From positions 3,212,001 through 3,276,000 of the forward strand of contig NZ_CP117834.1 in assembly GCF_028735875.1 (NCBI RefSeq): a stretch of DNA of 64,000 nt, read 5' to 3'. A model generated the notes under the pieces. That model ran no database searches and was not told where the DNA came from. It saw only the letters and a program-made list of their open reading frames with translations. Positions 7,136 through 15,438 of the stretch are shown here, piece after piece. Within the stretch, counting starts at the first letter, position 1, and each line of letters begins with the position of its first letter. Source of the stretch: Shouchella hunanensis. Lineage in GTDB: Bacteria; Bacillota; Bacilli; Bacillales; Bacillaceae_D. The translations under genes were made by a program, and so were the position numbers.

Positions 7136-8797
7136 ATGAAGGCGATGATTAAAGAATTACTGAATCAGTCAAACGCACCGCAATGTGTTATTTATGAAGA
7201 CGTCATCATCATGCGGAATGTAGCTTTTAATAAATTAGCTAAGCTAAGTAATCATAACGATGAAATTCCGATGTCCACAATTTTAAGTTATCAATCAATG
7301 GAAGAATGGGTTCTCGAAACAAATCACTCTCCCATCCATTTAACCATTAAGCATGCGGTATTAGATCAAGATTACATGCTCTATACTTTCGAGGCTGATA
7401 ACAAGACTGAAGACATCCGACTAAGTTTAGTGACAAAGGATTATACAAAGAAATTAAGATGGCTTACAGACGAAGATGGCAAAATCATCGATGGAAGTGC
7501 TGTCGGTCGTGAATTTTTAGATGTACATGATTCCATCTGGAGTTTTGTTCCGAAGGAATTAATGTCTAAAGACATGAAAAAGCAAGTGATTACGTTTTAC
7601 TATCAGCATACAGAATATGAAGTTCGAATTATTACCTATTATGGCTATATTTTATTTGATGTCATTAATGCCAAACAACGGGTGGAGCAATTAATCGCGC
7701 GCAACGAACTGATTAATATACTAGAGCTATCAAATGAATGCTACATTTTACATGACGATATGACCATTCATTACGCAAATAAAGCAGCCCATCTTTATTT
7801 AGGTGTAGAGGAAGAAGAACAGCTTCTTACTGGAAGACCCTTGCGCCAACATATCCAAGCGAGAGAATTAAAGCTCATTAAGGAATCCGTTCGCAATCAA
7901 CAAGAGGAGATTTTATTTAGACCTGTTAAGTTAATTAATGGGGAAGGCAGTCTACTTTATACGATGTGTGCCATCCTCCCTGTTCATATTGAGGGAAAAA
8001 AGCTATATATTTCAGTATTGAAGCAATCACATCGCTCGTCAAAGAAACGAGAGGAAGCAATGAAAGTTGCGTCCCGTTTATCAGCGAGTATGGCACATGA
8101 AATTAGAAATCCATTAACGACTATCAAGGGGTTTATGCAATTATACAAGGAAATGAAAACAATACCTGAGAGTCAGCTAGCTGTTATTGATGAAGAACTC
8201 GAACAAATGGAAAAAATTATTAATGATTATGTTTTTCTTGCGCAGCAAAAAGGGATGAAACCAAGCGAAACAATTGAAATGAATGATTATTTACAATCTT
8301 TCATGAAAAAAGACGAAATACAAGCATTGACTCAACATAACCCAGTCGCTATTTCAAGCGCAGAGTCGTTTTATTTTAACGGTTACAAGGAAGAATTAGA
8401 TTTACTCTTTTTAAATTTAATTGAAAATGCTGTTGACGCTAGTGAAAAAACATCAACCATTGAAATACGAGTGACGTCGGAACAAAATCAACTCTGTGTT
8501 CAAATTATTGATAAAGGCGTAGGTATTTCCCCGAATCGTCTTTACTTATTAGGCCAGCCGTTTTTTTCATCAAAAGAAAAAGGGACTGGTTTAGGTTTAA
8601 TGATTTGCCACAAAATTGCTGAACTTCATGGCGGTCGCATGGAAATTAAAACAAAGGCTGGTACAGGGACAATAGTTCATATTTATCTACCCCTTAAGGT
8701 AACGACAGCTGTTGAAGATGAAGGGGTTAGAACACCACCTCTGCAAGCTTTAAAGCGAAATGAAAGCCAAACAGTAATAAGCATAGGCCAGCGATAA
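7136..8797 (+). CDS. PAS-containing sensor histidine kinase, sporulation-kinase type
   Basis: 553 aa, soluble (no membrane segment). The N-terminal about 200 residues are poorly conserved. A PAS domain covers about residues 190-300 (YILHDDMTIHYANKAA). The HisKA H-box is SASMAHEIRNPLTTIKGF near residue 327, and the HATPase boxes are NLIENAVDA, DKGVGIS and GTGLGLMICHKI. It has no partner response regulator, like the orphan kinases that feed Spo0F (KinA/KinE type); that role is inference. ATG 7136 has no SD; a strong SD serves an in-frame ATG at 7100 that meets TAG after four codons (see findings). The 3' end overlaps the convergent LysE gene by 71 bases. Confidence 0.85.
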   Translation: MKAMIKELLNQSNAPQCVIYEDVIIMRNVAFNKLAKLSNHNDEIPMSTILSYQSMEEWVLETNHSPIHLTIKHAVLDQDYMLYTFEADNKTEDIRLSLVTKDYTKKLRWLTDEDGKIIDGSAVGREFLDVHDSIWSFVPKELMSKDMKKQVITFYYQHTEYEVRIITYYGYILFDVINAKQRVEQLIARNELINILELSNECYILHDDMTIHYANKAAHLYLGVEEEEQLLTGRPLRQHIQARELKLIKESVRNQQEEILFRPVKLINGEGSLLYTMCAILPVHIEGKKLYISVLKQSHRSSKKREEAMKVASRLSASMAHEIRNPLTTIKGFMQLYKEMKTIPESQLAVIDEELEQMEKIINDYVFLAQQKGMKPSETIEMNDYLQSFMKKDEIQALTQHNPVAISSAESFYFNGYKEELDLLFLNLIENAVDASEKTSTIEIRVTSEQNQLCVQIIDKGVGISPNRLYLLGQPFFSSKEKGTGLGLMICHKIAELHGGRMEIKTKAGTGTIVHIYLPLKVTTAVEDEGVRTPPLQALKRNESQTVISIGQR

Positions 8798-9347
8798 CAT
8801 TTAAAATTGGTAAAAGCGACTGACTAAGGAACTGTCCAAAATATGAAGCAAGAAACGAGAGACTAATGTTCCATACAAGTATGCCAGTAAATAAAAAACC
8901 GATGTAATAGATAAATGATCCTGATTGTTCAGTCATTAACTCTGCCAATGTGGAGCCAAAAATGCCAAACCAAAACATTAAATTAATTGGGTTAAACAAG
9001 GCAATGGATAGCCCTGTCCAAAACGATGCCCAGATTGGTGCTGTGAGGCTGCTCGAACGTTGAAGAGCAGTCTTTCGCTTATTAATCGACTCGATGCCCA
9101 GATAAATTAAAAGAGCAGCCCCAAATACATAGAGAATGATTTGTACAGAAGGCATAAAAATAAACTGCGCTAAGCCAAAGTAAATAATGATCATAAAAAG
9201 AAGATCAGCAAGAATTGCGCCAATACCAATAAATAAGGCAGGAAGAAAACCGTGAGAAACACCTTTTTTTAGAATGGCTAAACAGATTGGACCTACGGGG
9301 ACGGCCAACGATAAACCTAGAATAAACGCCGAGAGAAAAGCGGGCAT
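8727..9347 (-). CDS. LysE/RhtB-family amino-acid exporter
   Basis: 206 aa and six hydrophobic segments. The family N-terminus GLSLAVPVGPICLAILKKG is intact, with FNPINLMFWFGIFG at about residues 118-131. Such proteins export amino acids or similar small solutes across the membrane; the substrate cannot be told. AAGGAG lies 10 bases before the ATG. It runs toward the kinase gene and overlaps its last 71 bases, so the two mRNAs would share an antisense stretch. Confidence 0.88.
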   Translation of the reverse strand: MPAFLSAFILGLSLAVPVGPICLAILKKGVSHGFLPALFIGIGAILADLLFMIIIYFGLAQFIFMPSVQIILYVFGAALLIYLGIESINKRKTALQRSSSLTAPIWASFWTGLSIALFNPINLMFWFGIFGSTLAELMTEQSGSFIYYIGFLFTGILVWNISLSFLASYFGQFLSQSLLPILNVIAGLCLLLFGFHFALKLAEVVF

Positions 9348-9497
9348 TTAAGAACACTCTCCTTACACAACAGACATGCTTTATTCTTATAATAATGTGG
9401 GCGTAGACGATTTTAGACATGCTTTATTTGTAAAAAAGTGTCTAGATTCTGTTAGGGCTTCATAAGATGAATAGGAATGTTAAAGGAGGGGTTCTAT

Positions 9498-10226
9498 ATG
9501 AAAGCATCACGCTTATTAACGACTGAAGACATGCGTTCGGATGCTGTACCAGCCTGGGTGAACGAAAGTTACGAACAATACAGTAATGTTGTGACGGATC
9601 AAACTTTTCCATGTTTTTTTGGACAAAAAGGAGAGCGCAAAGGTGAGTTGCGTTATTCCTTTTTATCGCATGCTGATTGGACGTCACTACCGAGTACATT
9701 AACAGCATTTCAATCTTTAATGGCGAAACGACCGCTTATTCGGCGTGGACTTTTTGTGTTTATCGAGCCTGAAGAACAGGAGCAAACCTTGGATTACTAT
9801 CGACGCTATTTTTGGGATATCTTGCAATACTTAAATGATAAAGATGAAAGTGTATGGCCAGCTCATACACCGAGTGATCCGAATCACCATTTGTGGTCAT
9901 TTTGTTTTAATGGTCAATCCATGTTTGCTTTTGCCAATACACCTGCATATAAGCAGCGTATTACACGAGATTTAGGGCAAAGTATGGTCATCGGTTTTCA
10001 ACCTCGAGAAATTTTTCAAGGTTTAGAGGGGACTGAGCCTAAAGGTCATAACTCTCGAGAAGCTGTTCGGAAAAGGGTAGAGGCGTGGGATCAAATACCG
10101 AAACATCCTGATATAAGCCATTATGGTGATGTAGATCACCGGGAATGGAAGCAGTTTTTTATTGGAGATGACTGTGTACCAATTACAGGCGCTTGCCCGT
10201 TTCGCGCAAAAAACGACTCAAAATAG
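9498..10226 (+). CDS. YqcI/YcgG family protein
   Basis: 242 aa from ATG 9498, with AAAGGAGGGG 7 bases upstream; a longer frame starting at 9477 is less likely. The family blocks are CFFGQKGERKGELRYSF, DPNHHLWSFCFNG and CPFRAKN at the C-terminus, with conserved Cys residues (PCFFG, GACPF). The molecular function of YqcI/YcgG proteins is not established. It stands alone between the LysE exporter and the DUF939 exporter. Confidence 0.85.
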   Translation: MKASRLLTTEDMRSDAVPAWVNESYEQYSNVVTDQTFPCFFGQKGERKGELRYSFLSHADWTSLPSTLTAFQSLMAKRPLIRRGLFVFIEPEEQEQTLDYYRRYFWDILQYLNDKDESVWPAHTPSDPNHHLWSFCFNGQSMFAFANTPAYKQRITRDLGQSMVIGFQPREIFQGLEGTEPKGHNSREAVRKRVEAWDQIPKHPDISHYGDVDHREWKQFFIGDDCVPITGACPFRAKNDSK

Positions 10227-10283
10227 ATTTTTAATCTTGTAACGTGATAAACTAAGCGTACTACTTATAGAGATAGGGGTATC

Positions 10284-11267
10284 ATGAAATTTAGAATTGG
10301 CTATCGAACATTAAAAACGGCGATCGGTGTATTGATTTCACTTTCCATAGCGCAGTTACTTGAATTAAACTTTGCTTCTTCTGCGGCGATTATTACCATT
10401 CTTTGTATTTCGGTCACCCGTAGAAATTCATTACTTGTATCATGGGCGCGCTTTATTGCTTGTATCATCGGACTAATAATGAGCTCAGTTTTGTTTGAAT
10501 TACTCGGTTACACCCCTGTTGCTGCAGCACTCTTTATTTTGCTCTTTATCCCAGTTGTCTTACTCGTAAAAGCAAGCGATGGCATTGTAACGAGTTCTGT
10601 TATCGTTATGCATTTATATGTTGTTGGTGAGACGTCTATCAGCTTTTATTGGAATGAGCTACAGCTTATTTTTATTGGGATTGGAACGGCACTAGTGATG
10701 AATTTATATATGCCTTCTAAAGATAAACTATTACGACAGCGACGTATGCAAGTTGAAGAGTTGCTTAAGGCAACGTTGAAGCAGCTTTCGATCTACATAC
10801 GTGCAGGTGAAAGCAATTGGGATGGAAATGAACTTCCTCAGTTAGATAAAGTGTTGAAGGAAAGTAAGAAAGTTGCCTTTGTTTCAATGCAAAATCATCT
10901 CTTATCAGAAGAAAATCATTATTATCATTATTTTTCAATGCGCGAAAAGCAACTTGAGATCATTGAACGTTTAATGCCACACTTAACAAGAATTAATGGG
11001 TCAGTCCCTCAGCAAGAAAAGGTCGCGAATTTTCTAGAAGAGCTGTCACGCGCAGTTAGTCCTACCAATTCAGTTGCTTATTTTCTCTTGCAGTTAGAAG
11101 AAATGCGCACCGAATTTCGGAATATGCCGCTTCCAAAAACAAGAGAAGAGTTTGAAAGTCGGTCTTCCCTTCTTTTAATTGTGTTTGAATTTGAACAATA
11201 TTTAAAGACAAAAGACGCGCTTTGGGTGCAAAAATCGGATAAAAAGAGATCATTGAGCAAACCCTAA
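10284..11267 (+). CDS. yqjA: Aromatic acid exporter family protein (DUF939, YqjA type)
   Basis: 327 aa. The N-terminal half has four to six membrane segments (about residues 12-140), with GYRTLKTAIGV at the start. The C-terminal half is a soluble helical domain. This is the DUF939/FUSC-like architecture of B. subtilis YqjA, predicted to export aromatic acids. The start is ATG 10284; GATAGGGG is an acceptable SD. yqjC and yqjE relatives follow within 2.3 kb, as in B. subtilis. Confidence 0.82.
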   Translation: MKFRIGYRTLKTAIGVLISLSIAQLLELNFASSAAIITILCISVTRRNSLLVSWARFIACIIGLIMSSVLFELLGYTPVAAALFILLFIPVVLLVKASDGIVTSSVIVMHLYVVGETSISFYWNELQLIFIGIGTALVMNLYMPSKDKLLRQRRMQVEELLKATLKQLSIYIRAGESNWDGNELPQLDKVLKESKKVAFVSMQNHLLSEENHYYHYFSMREKQLEIIERLMPHLTRINGSVPQQEKVANFLEELSRAVSPTNSVAYFLLQLEEMRTEFRNMPLPKTREEFESRSSLLLIVFEFEQYLKTKDALWVQKSDKKRSLSKP

Positions 11268-11297
11268 ATGGAGTTCAACTTCATAGGGGTGACAAAT

Positions 11298-11804
11298 GTG
11301 AAATGGTCTTTTTTTCTGTTTACGTTTATTATGCTATCAACTTTACTTCCAGAACAATTTCCAGTGGAAAAAGCAGCGGTTATTGTGAATGTCCAAACAA
11401 ATGAAATGGCAATCTTTGAAGCGAACCGTATAAGCGATGTGTTTCCGGTTGCAAGTGGAAAAAAAGGAGAAGAAACACCTCTTGGTGAATTCCATGTGCT
11501 TGTTAAAGCAAAGCATCCTTACTATCGTAAAAAGAATATAGCTGGAGGCGATAAACGGAACCCACTTGGCAGCAGGTGGATTGGCTTTGATGCGAATGGA
11601 ACGAATGGGCGTACATACGGACTACACGGAACAAATCAACCGCATTCCATAGGTTACAACGCTTCGTTAGGCTGTATTCGCTTAGAGAATTCTTCTGTAG
11701 AGTATGTATATGAAAGAGTAGAGATTGGAAGTAAAGTGATTGTAGTGAAAGAAACAAAAAGCTTTTCGGCGTTAGGGAAGCAATTTAACTTGTTGAAGAA
11801 ATAA
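11298..11804 (+). CDS. L,D-transpeptidase (YkuD domain), secreted
   Basis: 168 aa. Start taken at GTG 11298, with AGGGGTGA 5 bases upstream; ATG 11268, directly after the yqjA stop, has no SD. Residues about 3-20 are a signal peptide or anchor. The YkuD domain follows, ending with the catalytic motif HGTNQPHSIGYNASLGCIRL (split His and Ser-x-Gly-Cys-x-Arg). These enzymes make 3-3 peptidoglycan cross-links or attach proteins to the wall. There is no LysM domain, unlike B. subtilis YkuD. Confidence 0.9.
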   Translation: MKWSFFLFTFIMLSTLLPEQFPVEKAAVIVNVQTNEMAIFEANRISDVFPVASGKKGEETPLGEFHVLVKAKHPYYRKKNIAGGDKRNPLGSRWIGFDANGTNGRTYGLHGTNQPHSIGYNASLGCIRLENSSVEYVYERVEIGSKVIVVKETKSFSALGKQFNLLKK

Positions 11805-11826
11805 GGATATGACCACACACATGCTT

Positions 11827-11855
11827 CAGGCGGAAATCTCAATGGACTCCGCCTG
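11827..11855. terminator. Hairpin between convergent genes
   Basis: CAGGCGGA and TCCGCCTG with a 13-base loop. It lies between the L,D-transpeptidase (+) and the Prli42-like gene (-). T-runs are poor on both strands, so termination strength is doubtful. Confidence 0.45.
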
Positions 11856-11878
11856 GCTTGTCTACTTTAAAGGTATGA

Positions 11879-11977
11879 TTAGAACATGCCTAAACCGGCA
11901 GCTGCGGTAAACACGCCCCCTAATACGAGTGTTGCAATCATAATGTAAATAATTAATCGTTGAAATTTTCGTGGCAT
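11879..11977 (-). CDS. prli42: Prli42-like stressosome-associated membrane peptide
   Basis: A 32-aa frame read directly from the sequence: MPRKFQRLIIYIMIATLVLG then a short hydrophobic tail ending GMF. A basic N-terminus is followed by one membrane helix, the plan of Prli42 (DUF4044), which tethers the stressosome to the membrane in Listeria. GGGGTGA lies 6 bases before the ATG. It lies on the opposite strand between the transpeptidase and the yqjC relative. At this length the match is by pattern only; another single-span peptide cannot be excluded. Confidence 0.6.
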   Translation of the reverse strand: MPRKFQRLIIYIMIATLVLGGVFTAAAGLGMF

Positions 11978-12048
11978 AGTCTTCACCCCACTCACACTAT
12001 TCTACTGATAGTGTAACTGATTGCCTGGAAAGCAACAAGAGGTGTTTT

Positions 12049-12456
12049 ATGCTTGATATTAAATTAGATCACATTGCATATGTTGTAAAATCAAAAGAGG
12101 AAGTATCTCAATTTTATTCGCTTTTTTCTCTAGCAGAAGGAAATTGTGAAATTGTGCATGAACAGCAAGTGACGGTTTACCATGTGCAAGTCAAATCCTT
12201 TTCAATTGAACTACTTTTACCGTTTCCTGAGAATCGTTCCTTGCAAAGGTACTTAGCGAGACGTGCATCTCCGTGTTTTCACCATTTAGCGCTTCTAAGT
12301 TCTGATTTACAGTCTCTACAAAACTGTTTAGAAGAGAATGGCTACGAATTTATTTATGAAAAGGCGAAGACAGGTAGTAATCGAAAGCGGATTAATTTTA
12401 TAAAACCGGCGTGTACAAGCGATGTACTGATTGAATTGTGTGAGCACCAAACATGA
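12049..12456 (+). CDS. yqjC: VOC-family protein, methylmalonyl-CoA epimerase-like (YqjC)
   Basis: 135 aa, one VOC domain pair. The metal ligands of methylmalonyl-CoA epimerase are in place: His in KLDHIAYVV, His in CFHHLALLS and Glu in DVLIELCEH. The epimerase interconverts the R and S forms of methylmalonyl-CoA. The carboxylase YqjD that sits beside yqjC in B. subtilis is absent here, so the actual substrate is open. AAGAGGTG precedes the ATG. The yqjE relative starts 58 bases after the stop. Confidence 0.75.
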   Translation: MLDIKLDHIAYVVKSKEEVSQFYSLFSLAEGNCEIVHEQQVTVYHVQVKSFSIELLLPFPENRSLQRYLARRASPCFHHLALLSSDLQSLQNCLEENGYEFIYEKAKTGSNRKRINFIKPACTSDVLIELCEHQT

Positions 12457-12514
12457 AATGTGCGGCAATATTCGTTATGATAGAAGTGATTATGGTTATT
12501 GGAGTGAAGAAACG

Positions 12515-13633
12515 ATGACAGAGAGAATCGTCAATGAATTTATTGAATTGGTTAAGGTCAGTTCTGAAACGAAACATGAGGCAGAAATTGCAGCTTTATT
12601 AAAAAAGAAATTTTCCGATTTAGGTTTAAAGGTGGAAGAAGATCAGGCGCAAGAAAAAACAGGTCACGGTGCAAACAACTTAATTTGTACGTTGCCAGGA
12701 ACAAGCACTGAAGAGATTAAAACGATTTATTTTACATCTCATATGGATACGGTGGTTCCGGGAAAAAACATTCAACCGATTGTTGAAGACGAATACATAC
12801 GAACAGATGGAACGACTATTCTCGGTGCAGATGATAAGGCTGGTATTGCAGCAATGCTGGAAGCCATTCGAGTCTTAAGGGAGAAAGAAGTTCAACATGG
12901 TGATATACAATTTATTATTACTGTTGGGGAAGAATCAGGCTTAGTTGGGGCAAAAGCGCTTGATCAGAAATTGCTCCGTGCTGTATACGGCTATGCCCTT
13001 GACAGCGATGGGGAAGTGGGAGGCATGATTACTGCAGCGCCTTCTCAAGCGAAACTTGTCACGAAAGTGTTTGGAAAGACAGCTCATGCAGGTGTTGAGC
13101 CAGAGAAAGGAATTTCAGCCATTTCAGTAGCATCAAAAGCAGTCGCGCAAATGCCTCTTGGCCGAATTGATCGCGAAACGACCGCAAACATTGGTCGATT
13201 TGAAGGTGGTTCGCAAACCAATATTGTGTGTGACTATGTAGAAATTACGGCTGAAGCTCGTTCTCTAGAAAAAGCCAAACTTGAAAAACAAGTATCCGCA
13301 ATGAAACAAGCATTTGAAAATGCAGCAAAAGAAATGGGCACGTCATGTGAGGTTCAAATTACTTATTCTTACCCAGGGTATAAAGAATCCGAAGATGCTG
13401 AAGTTGTTCGGATTGCCCATGAAGCCATTACTACCCTTGGTTTAACACCATCCATGCGGGCGAGTGGAGGCGGAAGTGACGCAAACGTTATTTCTGGCTT
13501 TGGTATACCGACAATTAATTTATCCGTTGGTTACGAAAAAATTCATACGACCAATGAACGCATTGCTGTTCATTCACTAGCTAAAATTGCTCAGGTCATT
13601 ATAGAAATTGTGAAAACAACCGCTAAACAATAA
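12515..13633 (+). CDS. yqjE: M20 family tripeptidase-like metallopeptidase (YqjE)
   Basis: 372 aa from ATG 12515 (GGAGTGA 7 bases upstream); the reading frame is open 84 bases further up, overlapping yqjC, but has no SD there. The zinc sites of the PepT/M20 family are visible: TSHMDTVVPG (His, Asp), GADDKAGIAAM (bridging Asp), GEESGLVGA (general-base and ligand Glu) and ALDSDG (ligand Asp). It removes amino acids from peptides in the cytoplasm. Confidence 0.9.
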   Translation: MTERIVNEFIELVKVSSETKHEAEIAALLKKKFSDLGLKVEEDQAQEKTGHGANNLICTLPGTSTEEIKTIYFTSHMDTVVPGKNIQPIVEDEYIRTDGTTILGADDKAGIAAMLEAIRVLREKEVQHGDIQFIITVGEESGLVGAKALDQKLLRAVYGYALDSDGEVGGMITAAPSQAKLVTKVFGKTAHAGVEPEKGISAISVASKAVAQMPLGRIDRETTANIGRFEGGSQTNIVCDYVEITAEARSLEKAKLEKQVSAMKQAFENAAKEMGTSCEVQITYSYPGYKESEDAEVVRIAHEAITTLGLTPSMRASGGGSDANVISGFGIPTINLSVGYEKIHTTNERIAVHSLAKIAQVIIEIVKTTAKQ

Positions 13634-13664
13634 TGAAAACAAGCCATTCACAAATGTGGACGGC

Positions 13665-13862
13665 TTAGATCAAGTAGTGAGTTTCATTCGCAAACTCCAT
13701 GCACTCTAATATCTCTTCTTCCGGTATTCCAGTGGCGAGAGACAAATCGTTTATCGTAGGTGCACAATCATGCTTTACCCGGTAATCGTGTAAATAGTGA
13801 TTGATTTTGCTCATTGTTACTTCATAATAGTATTTAGATGTTAAGTGTGTGTAAAAAAGCAT
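13665..13862 (-). CDS. Small protein with a sigma-region-3-like helical motif
   Basis: 65 aa; not recognised as a named family. The second half, APTINDLSLATGIPEEEILE, has the spacing of a sigma-70 region 3 or similar HTH (PT..DLA..TG..EEE.LE). GGAGGT lies 6 bases before the ATG. That SD is half of an inverted repeat whose other half is a plus-strand SD (see findings). It converges with yqjE. Confidence 0.6.
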   Translation of the reverse strand: MLFYTHLTSKYYYEVTMSKINHYLHDYRVKHDCAPTINDLSLATGIPEEEILECMEFANETHYLI

Positions 13863-13869
13863 TCTGACA

Positions 13870-13888
13870 CCTCCAGTTAGTTAGGAGG
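13870..13888. promoter_or_regulatory. Two opposed Shine-Dalgarno sequences in one inverted repeat
   Basis: ACCTCC (minus-strand SD of the 65-aa gene) and GGAGGT (a plus-strand SD 8 bases before ATG 13897) face each other across about 9 bases. Either transcript that contains both arms would fold its own SD into a 6-bp stem. Confidence 0.4.
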
Positions 13889-13896
13889 TCTTGCGA

Positions 13897-14067
13897 ATGA
13901 ATACTCTATTTTACCATTCTTTCAGAAAAAAGTATAGAGCTAGCCTCTTAAGCATTCGATTTGAGGACGATTGGGGAGAAATGTCTTGTTTGAACTTAAG
14001 CATATTAATAAAAGTACAAGCTCTTTACCGGCCAGACACGCACAAACAAAAAGCAATGGTTCAGTAA
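13897..14067 (+). CDS. Possible short ORF overlapping the start of yaaR
   Basis: A 56-codon frame (MNTLFYHSFRKKYRAS...) with a perfect SD, TTAGGAGGT, 8 bases upstream. It overlaps the first 82 bases of the YaaR gene in another frame. Its first 30 residues weakly resemble the 62-aa protein at 3727. There is no room for a promoter between it and the divergent 65-aa gene, so probably only one of the two is real. It could also serve to couple translation to yaaR. Confidence 0.3.
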   Translation: MNTLFYHSFRKKYRASLLSIRFEDDWGEMSCLNLSILIKVQALYRPDTHKQKAMVQ

Positions 14068-14426
14068 ATCAAAAGGAGCGCTTTCAAGAACAATTAAAGC
14101 AGCAGGCCCTCAGCAGTTTATTCGAGAAGATTGACCATTTAAAGGCGCAAGGGACGGATTTAGTTAACCAGCGGTCCTACGGCGCATTGACGTCTTTTCG
14201 TCGTTCATTAGAGGACTGTTTAAAACACGTATTAAATGACAGTTACCATGTGTCAGTAAGAACAAGTCATCAATTTGGTCAATTTAAACAGCATCAACTC
14301 GTACAAGTGGTCAATCAAGAGATGGATCTTTTGACGAAAGAGTTATTTGATGAGCAAAAGACGAGTATGGATTTATTAAAAAGGGTAGGGAAACTAGAGG
14401 GAATCTTGCTCGAAATTTATGTATGA
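13986..14426 (+). CDS. yaaR: YaaR family protein (DUF327)
   Basis: 146 aa. TTG 13986 is chosen because GGGGAGA lies 6 bases upstream; a TTG five codons earlier lacks an SD. The body, from ERFQEQLKQQALSS through SFRRSLEDCLKHVL to KRVGKLEGILLEIY, matches DUF327/YaaR, a helical protein of unknown function usually found near DNA-replication or tmk genes. Here the context differs: yqjE upstream, an SRPBCC protein directly downstream (overlap avoided by 16 bases). Confidence 0.82.
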   Translation: MFELKHINKSTSSLPARHAQTKSNGSVNQKERFQEQLKQQALSSLFEKIDHLKAQGTDLVNQRSYGALTSFRRSLEDCLKHVLNDSYHVSVRTSHQFGQFKQHQLVQVVNQEMDLLTKELFDEQKTSMDLLKRVGKLEGILLEIYV

Positions 14427-14442
14427 CAACAAGGAGGATGAA

Positions 14443-14859
14443 ATGGATCATTATCTCTTTACGTATAAAACCGACCTTCCTGTTTCCTTAGAAGAGGCCT
14501 GGGCGTTTTTTTCAAATCCAAATAATTTAGCGCGCATTCAAACCTTCCCACCTGTAAATGTATCACAAGAGGGCGATTCAATTCTAATTCGAGTTCCTTA
14601 CACTGGGAATCGTATTCAGTTTAAAACAACCATTTTTTCAGAGAGTCCGCCACATGAATTTAAAGACAAAATGGAAAATCCGCCGTTTCCTTTTTCGTAT
14701 TGGGAACATACCCATCAATTTGTTAAAGGAAAAGACGGAACAATAATGATTGATCACGTTTGTTTTGCGTCAGTTGTGCCAGCTAGTTTAGCAGCAAAAG
14801 GGCTAACACTTATGTTTAAAAGCCGAGAGAAGCAAGTGAATAACCATCTTAGGCCTTAA
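14443..14859 (+). CDS. SRPBCC (START-like) ligand-binding protein
   Basis: 138 aa from ATG 14443 (AAGGAGG 5 bases upstream). The pattern LPVSLEEAWAFFSNPNNLARI at the start, then PPFPFSYWEHTHQFV and a final helix (ASLAAKGLTLMFKSREK), is the helix-grip fold of SRPBCC proteins that hold hydrophobic ligands. The ligand is unknown. It follows yaaR closely and converges with darB, overlapping its stop by 4 bases. Confidence 0.75.
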   Translation: MDHYLFTYKTDLPVSLEEAWAFFSNPNNLARIQTFPPVNVSQEGDSILIRVPYTGNRIQFKTTIFSESPPHEFKDKMENPPFPFSYWEHTHQFVKGKDGTIMIDHVCFASVVPASLAAKGLTLMFKSREKQVNNHLRP

Positions 14860-15293
14860 TGTTGGTGCATGTATTTGCTAATTAATTTTAAAATGGAACG
14901 TCTTGTTAAAATCCCGGTAAATGCTTTTTGATCATCGACAACGCATAAAAAGGGATGATTAATGGATAGCGATAGCGCTTTAGAAAATGTTGCTTCTGGA
15001 CGAATGCAAGGAACATCTTGATTCATACAATCGCCAACTGTTAACGTTGATAACCGATCAAGTTCAAAGTCATGTTCACCCAATAAAGAATCCAAAATTA
15101 ATGACTTGCTAATCATTCCCCTTAAGTGAAACGAAGAATCTAAAACGGGAATGGCTGTATATCCTGATTTAATAAGAACAAGTAACGCGTGTTGCAATGG
15201 ATTATTTAATTGAACGTGTGCGACCTTGTCGGCAGATATGATTAATGGTGCGATTTCATTGTCTGTTAATAAACGATCTCGTAATGTTTGCAT
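14856..15293 (-). CDS. darB: Cyclic-di-AMP-binding CBS-pair protein DarB (CbpB/YkuL)
   Basis: 145 aa, two CBS domains. The segment ADKVAHVQ, then HALLVL.KSGYTAIPVLD, matches my recollection of B. subtilis YkuL/DarB almost residue for residue, as does FTGILTRRSILK near the end. DarB binds c-di-AMP and, when free, contacts Rel and pyruvate carboxylase, linking potassium and osmotic signalling to (p)ppGpp. AAGAAGTGA precedes the ATG. It is a single-gene unit. Confidence 0.88.
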   Translation of the reverse strand: MQTLRDRLLTDNEIAPLIISADKVAHVQLNNPLQHALLVLIKSGYTAIPVLDSSFHLRGMISKSLILDSLLGEHDFELDRLSTLTVGDCMNQDVPCIRPEATFSKALSLSINHPFLCVVDDQKAFTGILTRRSILKLISKYMHQH

Positions 15294-15438
15294 ACATGTA
15301 TCACTTCTTTATGTTAGATTTTCATGTGCTCCTTATAATCGTAAACGCTCTTTTCGAGTCCGTCAAGAATAGTATCCTCTGAATGAGTGCGAAAATCCTT
15401 GGGTAAAATAAAAAGAAAAAGGAGCGCGACCTTACGAT

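Noticed and set aside
15335-15364. Partial likeness of ATAATCGTAAACGCTC to the arm of the msrB terminator at 5804-5824
   Set aside because: Only about 14 bases with the centre inverted, no second arm and no further copies; too weak to call a repeat family.
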